Source: Corallium rubrum (taxonomy: Eukaryota > Cnidaria > Anthozoa > Scleralcyonacea > Coralliidae). From it: a stretch of DNA of 64,000 nt. The stretch is taken from contig OZ036005.1 in assembly GCA_964035015.1 (NCBI GenBank), forward strand, positions 5,695,688 through 5,759,687, in the 5' to 3' direction. Shown here piece by piece: positions 33,501 through 63,910 of the stretch. Position 1 is the stretch's first letter. Each line of letters opens with the position of its first letter. Under the pieces are notes generated by a model that was given only the letters and a program-made list of their open reading frames with translations, was not told where the DNA came from and did no database searches. The translations under genes and the position numbers were made by a program.

Positions 33501-36500
33501 TTATTGGTCTATATGTATGTAATTAGAATTCTGTTTATTGTATATCCTGTAAATTAATATCTTGTAATCATTATCTCTGAAGATGTTGTAGCATAAACAA
33601 CGAAACGTTAGATTATTAAATATTATGTTTTTTATGTCCTTTTGTTCATGGCTTTTATTCGTGTTTTGTGCTGGGCACTTATATTTATAATAAGATTCTT
33701 TGTTGTATAGTGTTTGATGGAAATAAAGAATAATAGATACTTGGTTAAACAGAAACAAATTGCCGACTTAAATTTGTATCTACCTCGCAATGTAGTTCTG
33801 AACATTGCAACATGAGTTCATAATCAGTTTATTTCGATCTTACGTTTCGGATTTCAAAAGCAAGCTGAAACTGACTCTAATAGTTAACATAGACAAAATT
33901 GTTTTAAAATTGCACAATAACGGTCTTAATTAAAAACTTATTAACCGAGCGGGAGATTCTTTACGGCAAAATTATTTCAGCACAGACCAAGCGGCGAAGG
34001 AGCGAGGTTTGTAAGACCGATGATCTTTACCGGTTTGTAAAGACCGCTCAAGAACCAATCAAATTGCAGAAAGTCGCGTTGAGACCGCTCACTAGACTTC
34101 CTCCAAGTCTGCCTCTTGTTGTTTGGAGACGGGTTTGATTCGAGATGGGTTATGTTTTGATTTAAAGGTGTACGTGTGAAAAGTGGCGACGCGGGCGAGC
34201 AAAATGGCGAATATAAATTTATGGCAGCCGGCCACGGGAAGAAAAGCGGCAAGCGATTAATATTCGCCATTTTGTTCGCCCGCGTCGCCACTTTTCACAC
34301 TTACACCTTTAAATCAAAACATAACCCATCTCGAAACAAACCCGTCTCGAAACAACAAGAGGCAGACTTGGAGCAAGTCTAACCGCTCACGTGACTTAAC
34401 CATATAATAAAAAAACATAATAGTTCTAGATTTTTGTTGGCCCGGCGGTAATCAATTAAGTTTAGGTTTGTGTAAAAACGTGGTTGTCGAAACCAATCAG
34501 ACACCTTCTTTTAGGACGCCTTCATAACAAATCTGACTACGTCATGTGCATTCGTTTTAAGTCCCTGCAAGCAAACTTTATTTTGCCATAGATTCACAAA
34601 AAAACAACACATTGGTTACAGCCAGCCTCAGTTAAAATAAGTCTCCCCCGAATAAGCGCTCCTCCTTGGTCTTAAAGGTTCAGAAATCCTCTATAGTTGT
34701 TAGGTCAGGTGACTCGTATTTCATAATCAAGTTAACGTACAGCTTTAATTTTGCTACCAGTGCCGTATGTAGAGTGCGCCACTCAACTAACCACTGTAGT
34801 CCACTTTGGAAGACTGGTATTTATCGTTTAAAAGAGCACCAAAAAGCGGTCTTCTTTTCAAAAAAGGAAAATTATGCTTTGTCGGAGCACGAGTACAAAA
34901 CCAACCCCATGAGATTGCGTGGGATATTATCACTACCAACCCACGGTACCACCAAAGACGTTGCTTTTTCAAAGTCGCCTATACCACACGCGCATGTCGC
35001 TTCGCGCATCTTGATTCCTCGCCATCCTACACAATCCTGGCAAGTTCCCCCGGCAGTTTGGACCTTAAAAAGAAGGTTAAAACTACCGGGGGAACTTGCC
35101 AGGATTGCATAAGATTGCGTAGGATGGCGTCGGATGACGTAAAATATCGCGCCTGCGCATTGAAGAAATGCGGACAAGTTTTCACTCGAGTTGGACTTCT
35201 GGTTGTATTGCTATTCTGTGCCTATACCGTCTAGACGCGAGCATCAATCGGACACATACCTTTCACTCGAGTTGGACTTCTGGTTGTATTGCTATTCTGT
35301 GCCTATACCGTCTAGACGCGAGCATCAATCGGACACATACCTTGAATTGGCGGTACATTCCTTCGTTCCATATTTTGCGTCTGAGATCGGATTGGTTCGT
35401 AAAACCGGTCATAGGTCGCCCGAAACTTCCTGGTCACCATCACTTCAAATGTCTGTCTCTCGGAGTTCGGCTCCAGGCCTCTTTTGCCACACAGATCATC
35501 TTCCTCACGTTTGAACTGTTCGTGCATCTCGAGCATGTCCGTGTCGGACCGACCGTGGACCGAGCGACCGTGTAAGTAATAACCATACAACTTACTCTGA
35601 AAAATCATCACACTGACATTGGCCATTGAACACAGATCAATGAAGTCACCAAATGGATCGCCCAGAAACCGTTCGTAGACGAAAGAGAAAAACAACCATT
35701 GGATAAACGCGATCGACATATACAGAAGCACCGCGACTGCAAACCGAAGTAAGTGGCTCTGTTCGCCGACGTATTCCGTCGTCGGGTCTACGGAGTACCG
35801 TCGGACGGGATCGGTTGTCGTGAGATGCTCGAAGCCGGCGGCTTTTAGAAAGAATAACACCAACCCGATTTGTATTTCCGGGCTAATTTTCCGTAAAGTC
35901 TGTAACTCGTTCCACTCGTTTCCAATAAAGAGTGTTCGCCAGACGCTGACCGGTGCTTTCGCGTCTACGGCTTGGTTATTGCCACGTGGAAGAGGGCGTG
36001 GTCGTTCCCAGTCTATGAAGAAGACATCGATGTTGATTTGGAAGGAGATGACATGGTAGAGATCGACGAGTTTGAAGACGAAGGAAATTATGAGTAAATT
36101 ACGAAAGATGTTCTCCTGGTTAGAAGTAGGAAGTAGTCGATACACAATGTCTTGCTCTTTGAAGAAGATAAGCCACAAGGTTGACATTCCAAAGAGAATC
36201 CAGAAATACATTGTAGAGAGGGCACCCAAGACGAACGCGATGAAATGTAACATGGTACCAAAGCCGACAACTTCAATACCACCACGACGTTTCCAACTGT
36301 AGACCAATGCCAGAGCGTATGCTAGAGCAACGCCAGACAAGACACCAACAGCAGTCTGGTAAATAATAATATACATATTATGAATGATATTAAGTATACA
36401 ATTGACTTACAGTCAAACTGGATATTCTTTCTTTCCCAAACTACCTTGCAACATATTGCAATGTTGACTTACAAACGGTACATGGCGATTTCCTAGCAAG

Positions 36501-36816
36501 TTCCAAAAAATTCCCATTTTAAATATCGAACTGCACATAATATGAAGTTCTATTGAAAGTCAGAACAATTCACTCTAAGTAAACTTCATGTTATGTGAAG
36601 TTATATTTAAAATGCAAATTTTTAGCAACTTGCCAAGAAATCATACAAATAAATCACCGTGACCGTTTGAAAGTCAACATTGCAATGTTGCTGTCAATAT
36701 TGCAAGGTCTCGCGGGAAAGACATCCGGTTTGACTGTAAATGTTCTTCGAACTTTACAAATGACTACCAAAGTACCAAACATTAACATTATACCAAGCTC
36801 GCAAACGTACCATATG

Positions 36817-36866
<50 letters not shown>

Positions 36867-39800
36867 GTACAACTTATCGTATCACTTTAACTACATCTCA
36901 TGCAAACGCTACCACTCAGGAGCACATATGACTATGAATTTGCAACCTTAGCTCTCCATCTGAGCCTCAGTGGCTCAATGGTTAGAGTGTCTAACCGGTC
37001 ATTAGAAGGTTGCAGGTTCAAACCCTGTCTGGGGCTCAGAAATCTTTTCTGAGTAATTAAGCTTGATGAACATCCATCCACCCAACGTCTGTTACTCTGT
37101 TACATTACACCAGTATACGTAAGGCTGAATTTCCACTTGGCGAAAAATGTCGTGCGAAGCGACATTTCCTTTTTCTCGTAAGCTCTCGGGTGAAACTAAT
37201 CAGGCAAGACAAAAGTAAAAAGTCACTCCGCTTGAAAGATATCGCCTAGTGGAAAACAGCCTTTGTAATGTTAGGCCTAATGTCCACATATATCTGTTTT
37301 TCATTTGAAAAGGCAACATTTTTTATCCGTTTTCAAAATAATCCGCGTCCACACAAGAACAGGAAAACGACATTTTCAAAAAGTTCCACTTTGGAGACCA
37401 TCTTCGAAAAGTTCTATTTTTGATAACAGCTTTATCGTTTAAATGTGAACGGCATGTTACACACTGCAATGGTTGTGTAACTTGTCTCACAATGATCTTG
37501 ACCATTACACAGCATGTTACACACTGCAATGGTTGTGTAACTAATGTCTCACAATGATCTTGACCATTGCACAGCATGTTACACACTGCAATGGTTTGTG
37601 TAACTGTCTCACAATGATCTTGACCATTGCACAGCATGTTACACACTGCAATGGTTTGTGCAGCTTGTCTCACAATGATCTTGACCATTACACAGCATGT
37701 TACACACTACAATGGTTTGTGCAGCTTGTCTCACAATGATCTTGACCATTACACAGCATGTTACACACTGCAATGGTTGTGTAACTAATGTCTCACAATG
37801 ATCTTGACCATTACACAGCATGTTACACACTGCAATGGTTTGTGCAGCTTGTCTCACAATGATCTTGACCATTACACAGCATGTTACACACTACAATGGT
37901 TTGTGCAGCTTGTCTCACAATGATCTTGACCATTGCACAGCATGTTACACACTGCAATGGTTGTGTAACTAATGTCTCACAATGATCTTGACCATTACAC
38001 AGCATGTTACACACTGCAATGGTTTGTGCAACTTGTCTCACAATGATCTTGACCATTACACAGCATGTTACACACTGCAATGGTTTGTGCAGCTTGTCTC
38101 ACAATGATCTTGACCATTACACAGCATGTTACACACTGCAATGGTTGTGTAACTAATGTCTCACAATGATCTTGACCATTACACAGCATGTTACACACTG
38201 CAATGGTTCATGCAACTTGTGTCACAATGATCTTGACCATTACACAGCATGTTACACACTACAATGGTTTGTGCAGCTTGTCTCACAATGATCTTGACCA
38301 TTACACAGCATGTTACACACTGCAATGGTTTGTGCAGCTTGTCTCACAATGATCTTGACCATTACACAGCATGTTACACACTGCAATGGTTGTGTAACTA
38401 ATGTCTCACAATGATCTTGACCATTACACAGCATGTTACACACTACAATGGTTTGTGCAGCTTGTCTCACAATGATCTTGACCATTACACAGCATGTTAC
38501 ACACTGCAATGGTTTGTGCAGCTTGTCTCACAATGATCTTGACCATTACACAGCATGTTACACACTGCAATGGTTTGTGCAGCTTGTCTCACAATGATCT
38601 TGACCATTACACAGCATGTTACACACTGCAATGGTTTGTGCAGCTTGTCTCACAATGATCTTGACCATTACACAGCATGTTACACACTGCAATGGTTCAT
38701 GCAACTTGTCTCACAATGATCTTGACCATTACACAGCATGTTACACACTGCAATGGTTTGTGCAGCTTGTCTCACAATGATCTTGACCATTACACAGCAT
38801 GTTACACACTACAATGGTTTGTGTAACTAATGTCTCACAATGATCTTGACCATTACACAGCATGTTACACACTGCAATGGTTGTGTAACTTGTCTCACAA
38901 TGATCTTGACCATTACACAGCATGTTACACACTACAATGGTTTGTGTAACTAATGTCTCACAATGATCTTGACCATTACACAGCATGTTACACACTGCAA
39001 TGGTTTGTGCAGCTTGTCTCACAATGATCTTGACCATTACACAGCATGTTACACACTGCAATGGTTGTGTAACTAATGTCTCACAATGATCTTGACCATT
39101 ACACAGCATGTTACACACTACAATGGTTTGTGCAGCTTGTCTCGCAATGATCTTGACCATTACACAGCATGTTACACACTGCAATGGTTCATGCAACTAA
39201 TGTCTCACAATGATCTTGACCATTACACAGCATGTTACACACTGCAATGGTTTATGTAACTGTCTCACAATGATCTTGACCATTACACAGCATGTTACAC
39301 ACTACAATGGTTTGTGCAGCTTGTCTCACAATGATCTTGACCATTACACAGCATGTTACACACTACAATGGTTGTGCAGCTTGTCTCACAATGATCTTGA
39401 CCATTACACAGCATGTTACACACTGCAATGGTTTGTGCAGCTTGTCTCACAATGATCTTGACCATTACACAGCATGTTACACACTGCAATGGTTGTGTAA
39501 CTAATGTCTCACAATGATCTTGACCATTACACAGCATGTTACACACTGCAATGGTTCATGCAACTTGTGTCACAATGATCTTGACCATTGCACAGCATGT
39601 TACACACTGCAATGGTTTGTGTAACTGTCTCACAATGATCTTGACCATTACACAGCATGTTACACACTACAATGGTTTGTGCAGCTTGTCTCACAATGAT
39701 CTTGACCATTACACAGCATGTTACACACTACAATGGTTTGTGCAGCTTGTCTCACAATGATCTTGACCATTACACAGCATGTTACACACTGCAATGGTTT

Positions 39801-41676
39801 GTGCAGCTTGTCTCACAATGATCTTGACCATTACACAGCATGTTACACACTGCAATGGTTTGTGTAACTAATGTCTCACAATGATCTTGACCATTACACA
39901 GCATGTTACACACTGCAATGGTTTGTGCAACTTGTGTCACAATGATCTTGACCATTGCACAGCATGTTACACACTACAATGGTTTGTGTAACTATAATGT
40001 CTCCCAATGATCTTGATCATTGAACAGCATGTTACACACTACAATGGTTTGTATAAATTGTCTCACAATGATCTTGACCATTGCAAAACATGTTACACCC
40101 TGCAATGGTTTGTGTACTTGTCTCACACCAATGCAGCAATGCCCTTTTTTCTATCCCTAAAATGCTACTCTACAGTACATTCTGCAGTAACTTTCAACAT
40201 TACCTTTATATCATTATTGATCGAGGAAACATCCATCTCATAATAAACCTTAAAATCAACTGATACCACTGGATCTCTGTTTAAGATGTCCTCGGTCACT
40301 GTCAAAGTCTTGTACCTTATTCGAATGAATGGGGGGAAAATTTGCCCTTGATCATTTCTTAACCTGAACTTTATCTCCACTTTCTCTGCAATTCGAATCA
40401 CCTGATCAATGGATGTAGCCTTTTGATTTTTACCAGACTTTCCACTTACATTATCAATGAGGAAGAAGCGACGAAGAAGCCTCCAGTTCTTAAAGGAATC
40501 TCCATTGTTGACCGATGATCCCCTATTGTCTTTGAAATTCTCCAAAACCAGTGGCAAAGCATAAAGACTGTCTCCAGGCAACTTAAAATACAGGTCGTAA
40601 AATAACATATCCTTCTTTCCCCAGAGCTCTTTCACCGACAACTCACAAGCGTTTTCATACAGTGTTGCAAATTTATTTGCTGCACTTAATTTTGATGGTT
40701 TCTCCTTACACATTTGAAGTTCATCGATGTTCATCTTGAGACCAACGAAGGAACCATTTGCAGCGTATACAGCTAATACAAATGGTAAAGATTGACCAAT
40801 CTTAAACTCTATGGAGATATCGTCATTATTAAGTACCATAGGTGCATCCTCTTGGCTGTTCAGGTAATATAACCATGGCATCCATTCAGGCCAGTTGGCA
40901 TTCTCAGACCCAGTCTTACTTTTTACCTTCACCTGCCCACCAGGGGGCTTACTGACCAAGTCCAGATACTCCTGGCAAGCACTAGCTTTTTCATTTTTAT
41001 AATCGAGCATCACACACAAGTTTCCGAGCAGCTGACATGCGGTGTAATTAAATTTCTTCTCGCATAGTTCTTTGGCTACAACAAAGTTGTGTTCAAAAAA
41101 CCCACTTTCAAATTTGATGGCATTGTCGTACGTTATTTCAGTGCTATATACTTTGGGATCTGCAGTGGGAAAAGACAGTTCACAAGATGGACATCTCTGA
41201 CACAGTTCTTCTCTAGGAAAGAGAGCAGTTCCTCCCTGACATTCAAGGCACAGTCTTTCACTACGGGGGGTCCCGTTCGACTCTCTTTCGATTGCTATTC
41301 TATTTTCGGGACATTTAGGTTTACATGAAACTCCATTTACAGCACTACCGGTTTGACAGGAAAGACAAAACCATTTGTCCTCCGAAGTGACTTTCCCACG
41401 AGCACATGCAGAGCATTTCACTGTAGGTCCGCCAAAATACTCAGTTATGCGAAACCCTTGGTTGCAGGTGCAAGAAAGACCATCTGTTGATACCACTTTA
41501 CGTCCGTCTTTATCCACATCACAGTCAACACACTGTAGATTAGAAACCTGAAAAAACTTCTTCTCCGTCTTACAGTTTTCTACCGTCGAAAACCCGATTT
41601 CAAACGAGAAAGCAGGACGAAATATAAGGAAAATTATACACAAAAGCTTGAAATTGGCATGTAAACAACGCGCCAT
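30506..41676 (-). CDS. TMEM67: TMEM67 (meckelin), complete, three coding exons
   Basis: Coding exons on the minus strand: 41676-40204, 36355-35341 and 30930-30506; 2913 nt, 970 residues plus stop (human protein about 995). Junctions join NNDIK to TAVGVLSG (phase 0) and VPPIQ to GHSTG (phase 1). Residues 1 to about 25 are a signal peptide (LLCIIFLIFRPAF). A cysteine-rich region follows (residues ~35-195, many CxxC pairs), then the extracellular domain. Exon 2 begins with the first membrane segments and has the family landmarks ISFQINIDVFFIDWERP, IGNEWNELQTLRKI and GYYLHGRSVHGRSDTDM. Exon 3 ends in KNLARKTLVDQRFLI. In animals meckelin sits in the ciliary transition zone and works with the MKS/B9 complex. 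Nothing in the coding sequence looks broken. The gene is divergent from POLR3A. Confidence 0.95.
31012..31108. repeat. Half copy of the AGTCCTTTTGCAG foldback family
   Basis: Contains ATGACTTAAAAAGACCCGTC, CAGTCTTTTCGCGGCTTTTC and a TAGGGTTAGGGTTA run, as at 795-1043 and 56188-56425. The other arm is missing. Confidence 0.55.
31109..31354. mobile_element. Harbinger-like MITE, 246 bp, TTA duplication
   Basis: AGGTGCTGTTACACGATGCG and inverted CGCATCGTGTAACAGCACCT, then ATTTTTCTTGCAACTTGCAA / TTGCAAGTTGCAAGAAAAAT. TTA at 31106-31108 and 31355-31357. The interior repeats GCAACTTGCGATTTTT. Confidence 0.8.
31583..31614 (-). ncRNA. Hammerhead-like motif in Penelope-like element tail
   Basis: On the minus strand: CTGAAGA, TGTTGTAGCATAAACAAC (stem II GTTGT/ACAAC), GAAACGTTAG. 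The core order CUGANGA - stem II - GAAA matches hammerheads reported from this retroelement order. The middle base of CUGANGA is A here. Not tested for stem I. Confidence 0.55.
31769..33330 (-). CDS. Penelope-like reverse transcriptase with C-terminal GIY-YIG endonuclease
   Basis: The frame is open from about 33330 to the stop at 31769. It shows LYGLPKIHK (conserved in Penelope-like RTs), ATFDVTSLFTNIPL (motif A Asp), VAMGSPLGPLFANIFL (motif B), YRRYVDDCFILF (catalytic DD) and FLDVKIDR. The C-terminal part has CQSCGALYVGETTRHLHTR, the GIY-YIG core of this order, with CxxC upstream and an HHHETGHP-type His cluster after it. Upstream of a stop/frameshift near 33330 a further piece, GVVILDKSVYCEKMEDIL, runs to about 33445, after which the N-terminus is missing. 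The enzyme would copy RNA and nick target DNA. The copy is probably inactive because of truncation. Confidence 0.9.
33577..33610 (+). ncRNA. Hammerhead-like motif in the inverted tail copy
   Basis: Same sequence as 31614-31583, on the plus strand, in the inverted copy. The two together form a large hairpin if transcribed through. Confidence 0.55.
33700..34083. other. TMEM67 intron 2 segment without recognised gene
   Basis: AT-rich. A short CGGTTTGTAAAGACCG-like foldback word lies near 34005-34045. No coding exon seen. Confidence 0.35.
34093..34381. mobile_element. Mutator-like MITE, 289 bp, 9-bp duplication ACCGCTCAC
   Basis: Ends TAGACTTCCTCCAAGTCTGC and inverted GGCAGACTTGGAGCAAGTCT+A; arms extend about 115 bp (GGCGACGCGGGCGAGCAAAA / TTTTGTTCGCCCGCGTCGCC). 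ACCGCTCAC at 34084-34092 and again at 34382-34390. Each terminus is itself a small palindrome (AGACTTG-GAG-CAAGTCT). Same family as 47259-47712, 45126-45457 and the insertion at 5632. Confidence 0.85.
35018..35134. repeat. Hairpin with CAATCCTGGCAAGTTCCCCC arms
   Basis: CTACACAATCCTGGCAAG and TTCCCCCGGCAGTTT are inverted as AAACTACCGGGGGAACTTG and CCAGGATTGCATAAG around a 20-bp loop. The flanks (GGTACCACCAAAGACG etc.) suggest a larger decayed element starting near 34810. Confidence 0.7.
35180..35341. repeat. 81-bp tandem duplication spanning the TMEM67 exon 2 donor region
   Basis: Two copies, 35180-35260 and 35261-35341, each from TTTCACTCGAGTTGGACTTC to ATCAATCGGACACATACC. The second copy contains the used donor (minus strand CAAG/GTATGTGTCC); the first repeats the same GGTATGTGTCC inside the intron. 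Confidence 0.9.
36407..36739. mobile_element. TTACAGTCAAAC MITE, complete copy
   Basis: 333 bp, ends TTACAGTCAAACTGGAT / ATCCGGTTTGACTGTAA, then CAACATATTGCAATGTTGAC / GTCAACATTGCAATGTTGCT and a central AACTTCACATAAC-type hairpin. It lies just upstream of TMEM67 exon 2 (inside intron 1). Confidence 0.8.
36825..36866. repeat. AT dinucleotide tract
   Basis: About 20 AT units. Confidence 0.95.
36962..37042 (+). mobile_element. tRNA-derived SINE-like copy
   Basis: GAGCCTCAGTGGCTCAATGG, TTAGAGTGTCTAACCGGTC, ATTAGAAGGTTGCAGG, TTCAAACCCTGTCTGGGGCTC. The ends pair (GAGCCTC/GGGGCTC), the anticodon-like stem TCTAA/TTAGA is perfect with GGT in the loop, and A and B boxes are nearly intact. A tRNA-like head of a SINE rather than a working tRNA gene, because the flanks repeat elsewhere. 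Confidence 0.7.
37453..40110. repeat. 61-bp minisatellite, about 43 units
   Basis: Unit: CACAATGATCTTGACCATTA, CACAGCATGTTACACACTGC, AATGGTTTGTGCAGCTTGTCT. Three main variants differ at GTGCAGCTTG / GTGTAACTAATG / CATGCAACTT. Variant order in the left half is often two of the first type and one of the second. It fills most of TMEM67 intron 1 and ends 94 bp from the exon 1 donor. All open frames here are by-products. Confidence 0.95.
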
Positions 41677-42066
41677 GTTTGATCTCGCGTAGCAACAAGG
41701 AGGTCTGGGTCAAGGTTTTTACGCGCTCACTTTTTTGCCAAACCGAAAATTCAACATTTTTGTCGAAATGTAATAAAAATAAAGTTGGAGATTTTGTTAA
41801 TTAAAAATGAAATATAAATGCTTTGTTTGGTGTTTATGAAACGTCAAGAGATGTAGTAGTTTTTCAAGCTGTTGAAATGTTTCTTAATTATTGAATTACG
41901 TTTTACTGCTGTTTTTACAGTGGTCGACATTTTTGCGATATTTTTATCGGAAAAAATGCCGTAAAGAAATAAACTCATTACCAATCTCCTTATCTGTGGA
42001 AAACATGGCGAGTGCCATTTGTATTTGACAAGGTTGCTGTAAAACAATTTGACCGTTGCAAGAAGA
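41677..42066. promoter_or_regulatory. Divergent promoter region of TMEM67 and POLR3A
   Basis: The 390 bp between the two start codons must contain both 5' ends or the introns leading to them. It is AT-rich, with no TATA element at a convincing place and no obvious CCAAT box. Shared control is an inference from the spacing alone. Confidence 0.5.
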
Positions 42067-62962
<20,896 letters not shown>

Positions 62963-63099
62963 GTAGGCTGAATTATTAATATTCGTCGAGCTCTTTTACA
63001 CAGACAAATTTCTGAGTTTCCAAGCGAGACTAGAACCCACAACTTTCTGATTGCACACAGCAGTATGATATCATACATCGAACTCAATCTACGTTCAAA
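62963..63099 (+). other. POLR3A: POLR3A intron 19 start
   Basis: The GTAGGC donor follows the last exon. Then AT-rich sequence and a degenerate SINE tail (TCGAGCTCTTTTACACAGAC). No exon in the last kilobase of the window. Confidence 0.5.
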
Positions 63100-63910
63100 T
63101 CATCTGAGCTCAATGGTTAGAGCGTCTCACTGGTGATCAGAAGGTTGTGGGTTGTACACATATTCAACCTACGTTTAAATCATCTGAGTCTCCGCTAGTA
63201 GCTCAATGGTTAGAGCGTCTCACTGGTGATCAGAAGGTTGTGGGTTGTACACATATTCAACCTACGTTCAAATCATCTGATTCTCCGCTAGTAGCTCAAT
63301 GGTTAGAGCGTCTCACTGGTGATCAGAAGGTTGTGGGTTGTGCACATGTTCAACCTACGTTCAAATCATCTGATTCTCCGCTAGAAGCTCAATGGTTAGA
63401 GCGTCTCACTGGTGATCAGAAGGTTGTGGGTTGTACACATATTCAACCTACGTTCAAATCATCTGATTCTCCGCTAGTAACTCAATGGTTAGAGCGTCTC
63501 ACTGGTGATCAGAAGGTTGTGGGTTGTACACATATTCAACCTACGTTTAAATCATCTGAGTCTCAATAGCTCAATGATTAGAGCGTCTCACAGGTGATCA
63601 GAAGGTTGTGGGTTGTACACATATTCAACCTACGTTCAAATCATCTGAGTCCCAGTAGCCCAATTGTTAGAGCGTCTCACTGGTGATCAGAAGGTTGTGG
63701 GTTGTGCACCTATTCAACCTACGTTTAAATCATCTGAGTGTCAGTAGCCCAATGGTTAGAGCGTCTCACTGGTGATCAGAAGGTTGTGGGTTGTACACAT
63801 ATTCAATCTACGTTTAAATCATCTGAGTCTCAGTAGCTCAATGCTTAGAGCGTCTCACTGGTGATCAGAAGGTTGTGGGTTCGAATCCCACTTGAGAACT
63901 CAGAAAATTT
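63100..63910 (+). repeat. Tandem array of tRNA-like (SINE head) units
   Basis: Nine units with period 93 bp (first five) then 89 bp. Unit: CTCAATGGTTAGAGCG (A-box), TCTCACTGGTGATCAGAAGG, TTGTGGGTTGTACACATATT, CAACCTACGTTCAAATCATC. Only the last unit (63830-63905) has a perfect B-box GGTTCGAATCC and pairs TCTCAGT with CTTGAGA. The other units replaced it by GGTTGTACAC. It continues SINE-like (TTTTCTGAGTAAAACAGC). Frames reading VAQWLERLTGDQ are by-products. Confidence 0.85.

Larger units (their letters stand above)
31493..33694 (-). mobile_element. Penelope-like retroelement, 5'-truncated, with inverted tail copy
   Basis: Minus-strand element in TMEM67 intron 2. Its 3' tail (31745-31493) is present again in inverted orientation at 33453-33694, so the reverse transcriptase is flanked by a 240-bp inverted repeat. 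The truncated coding region begins right at the inverted copy. Penelope-like elements are known for partial, rearranged terminal copies, and a twin-priming-like or template-switch event would explain this. Each tail carries a hammerhead-like motif. Confidence 0.85.

Noticed and set aside
36962-37042. Functional tRNA gene (GGT anticodon-like loop)
   Set aside because: The loop base before the anticodon is C rather than U, and the same unit with its tail is dispersed in at least five places, so it is a SINE head.
37323-39760. Many frames with CNMLCNGQDHCET-type repeats
   Set aside because: By-products of the 61-bp minisatellite; no start or family recognised.
37453-40110. CRISPR-like array
   Set aside because: Units are directly tandem without unique spacers, in an animal intron.
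63100-63910. Cluster of functional tRNA genes, or a repeat-protein gene
   Set aside because: Eight units lack a B-box and the cloverleaf, and the open frame follows from the 93-bp period. The last unit is tRNA-like but continues as a SINE.
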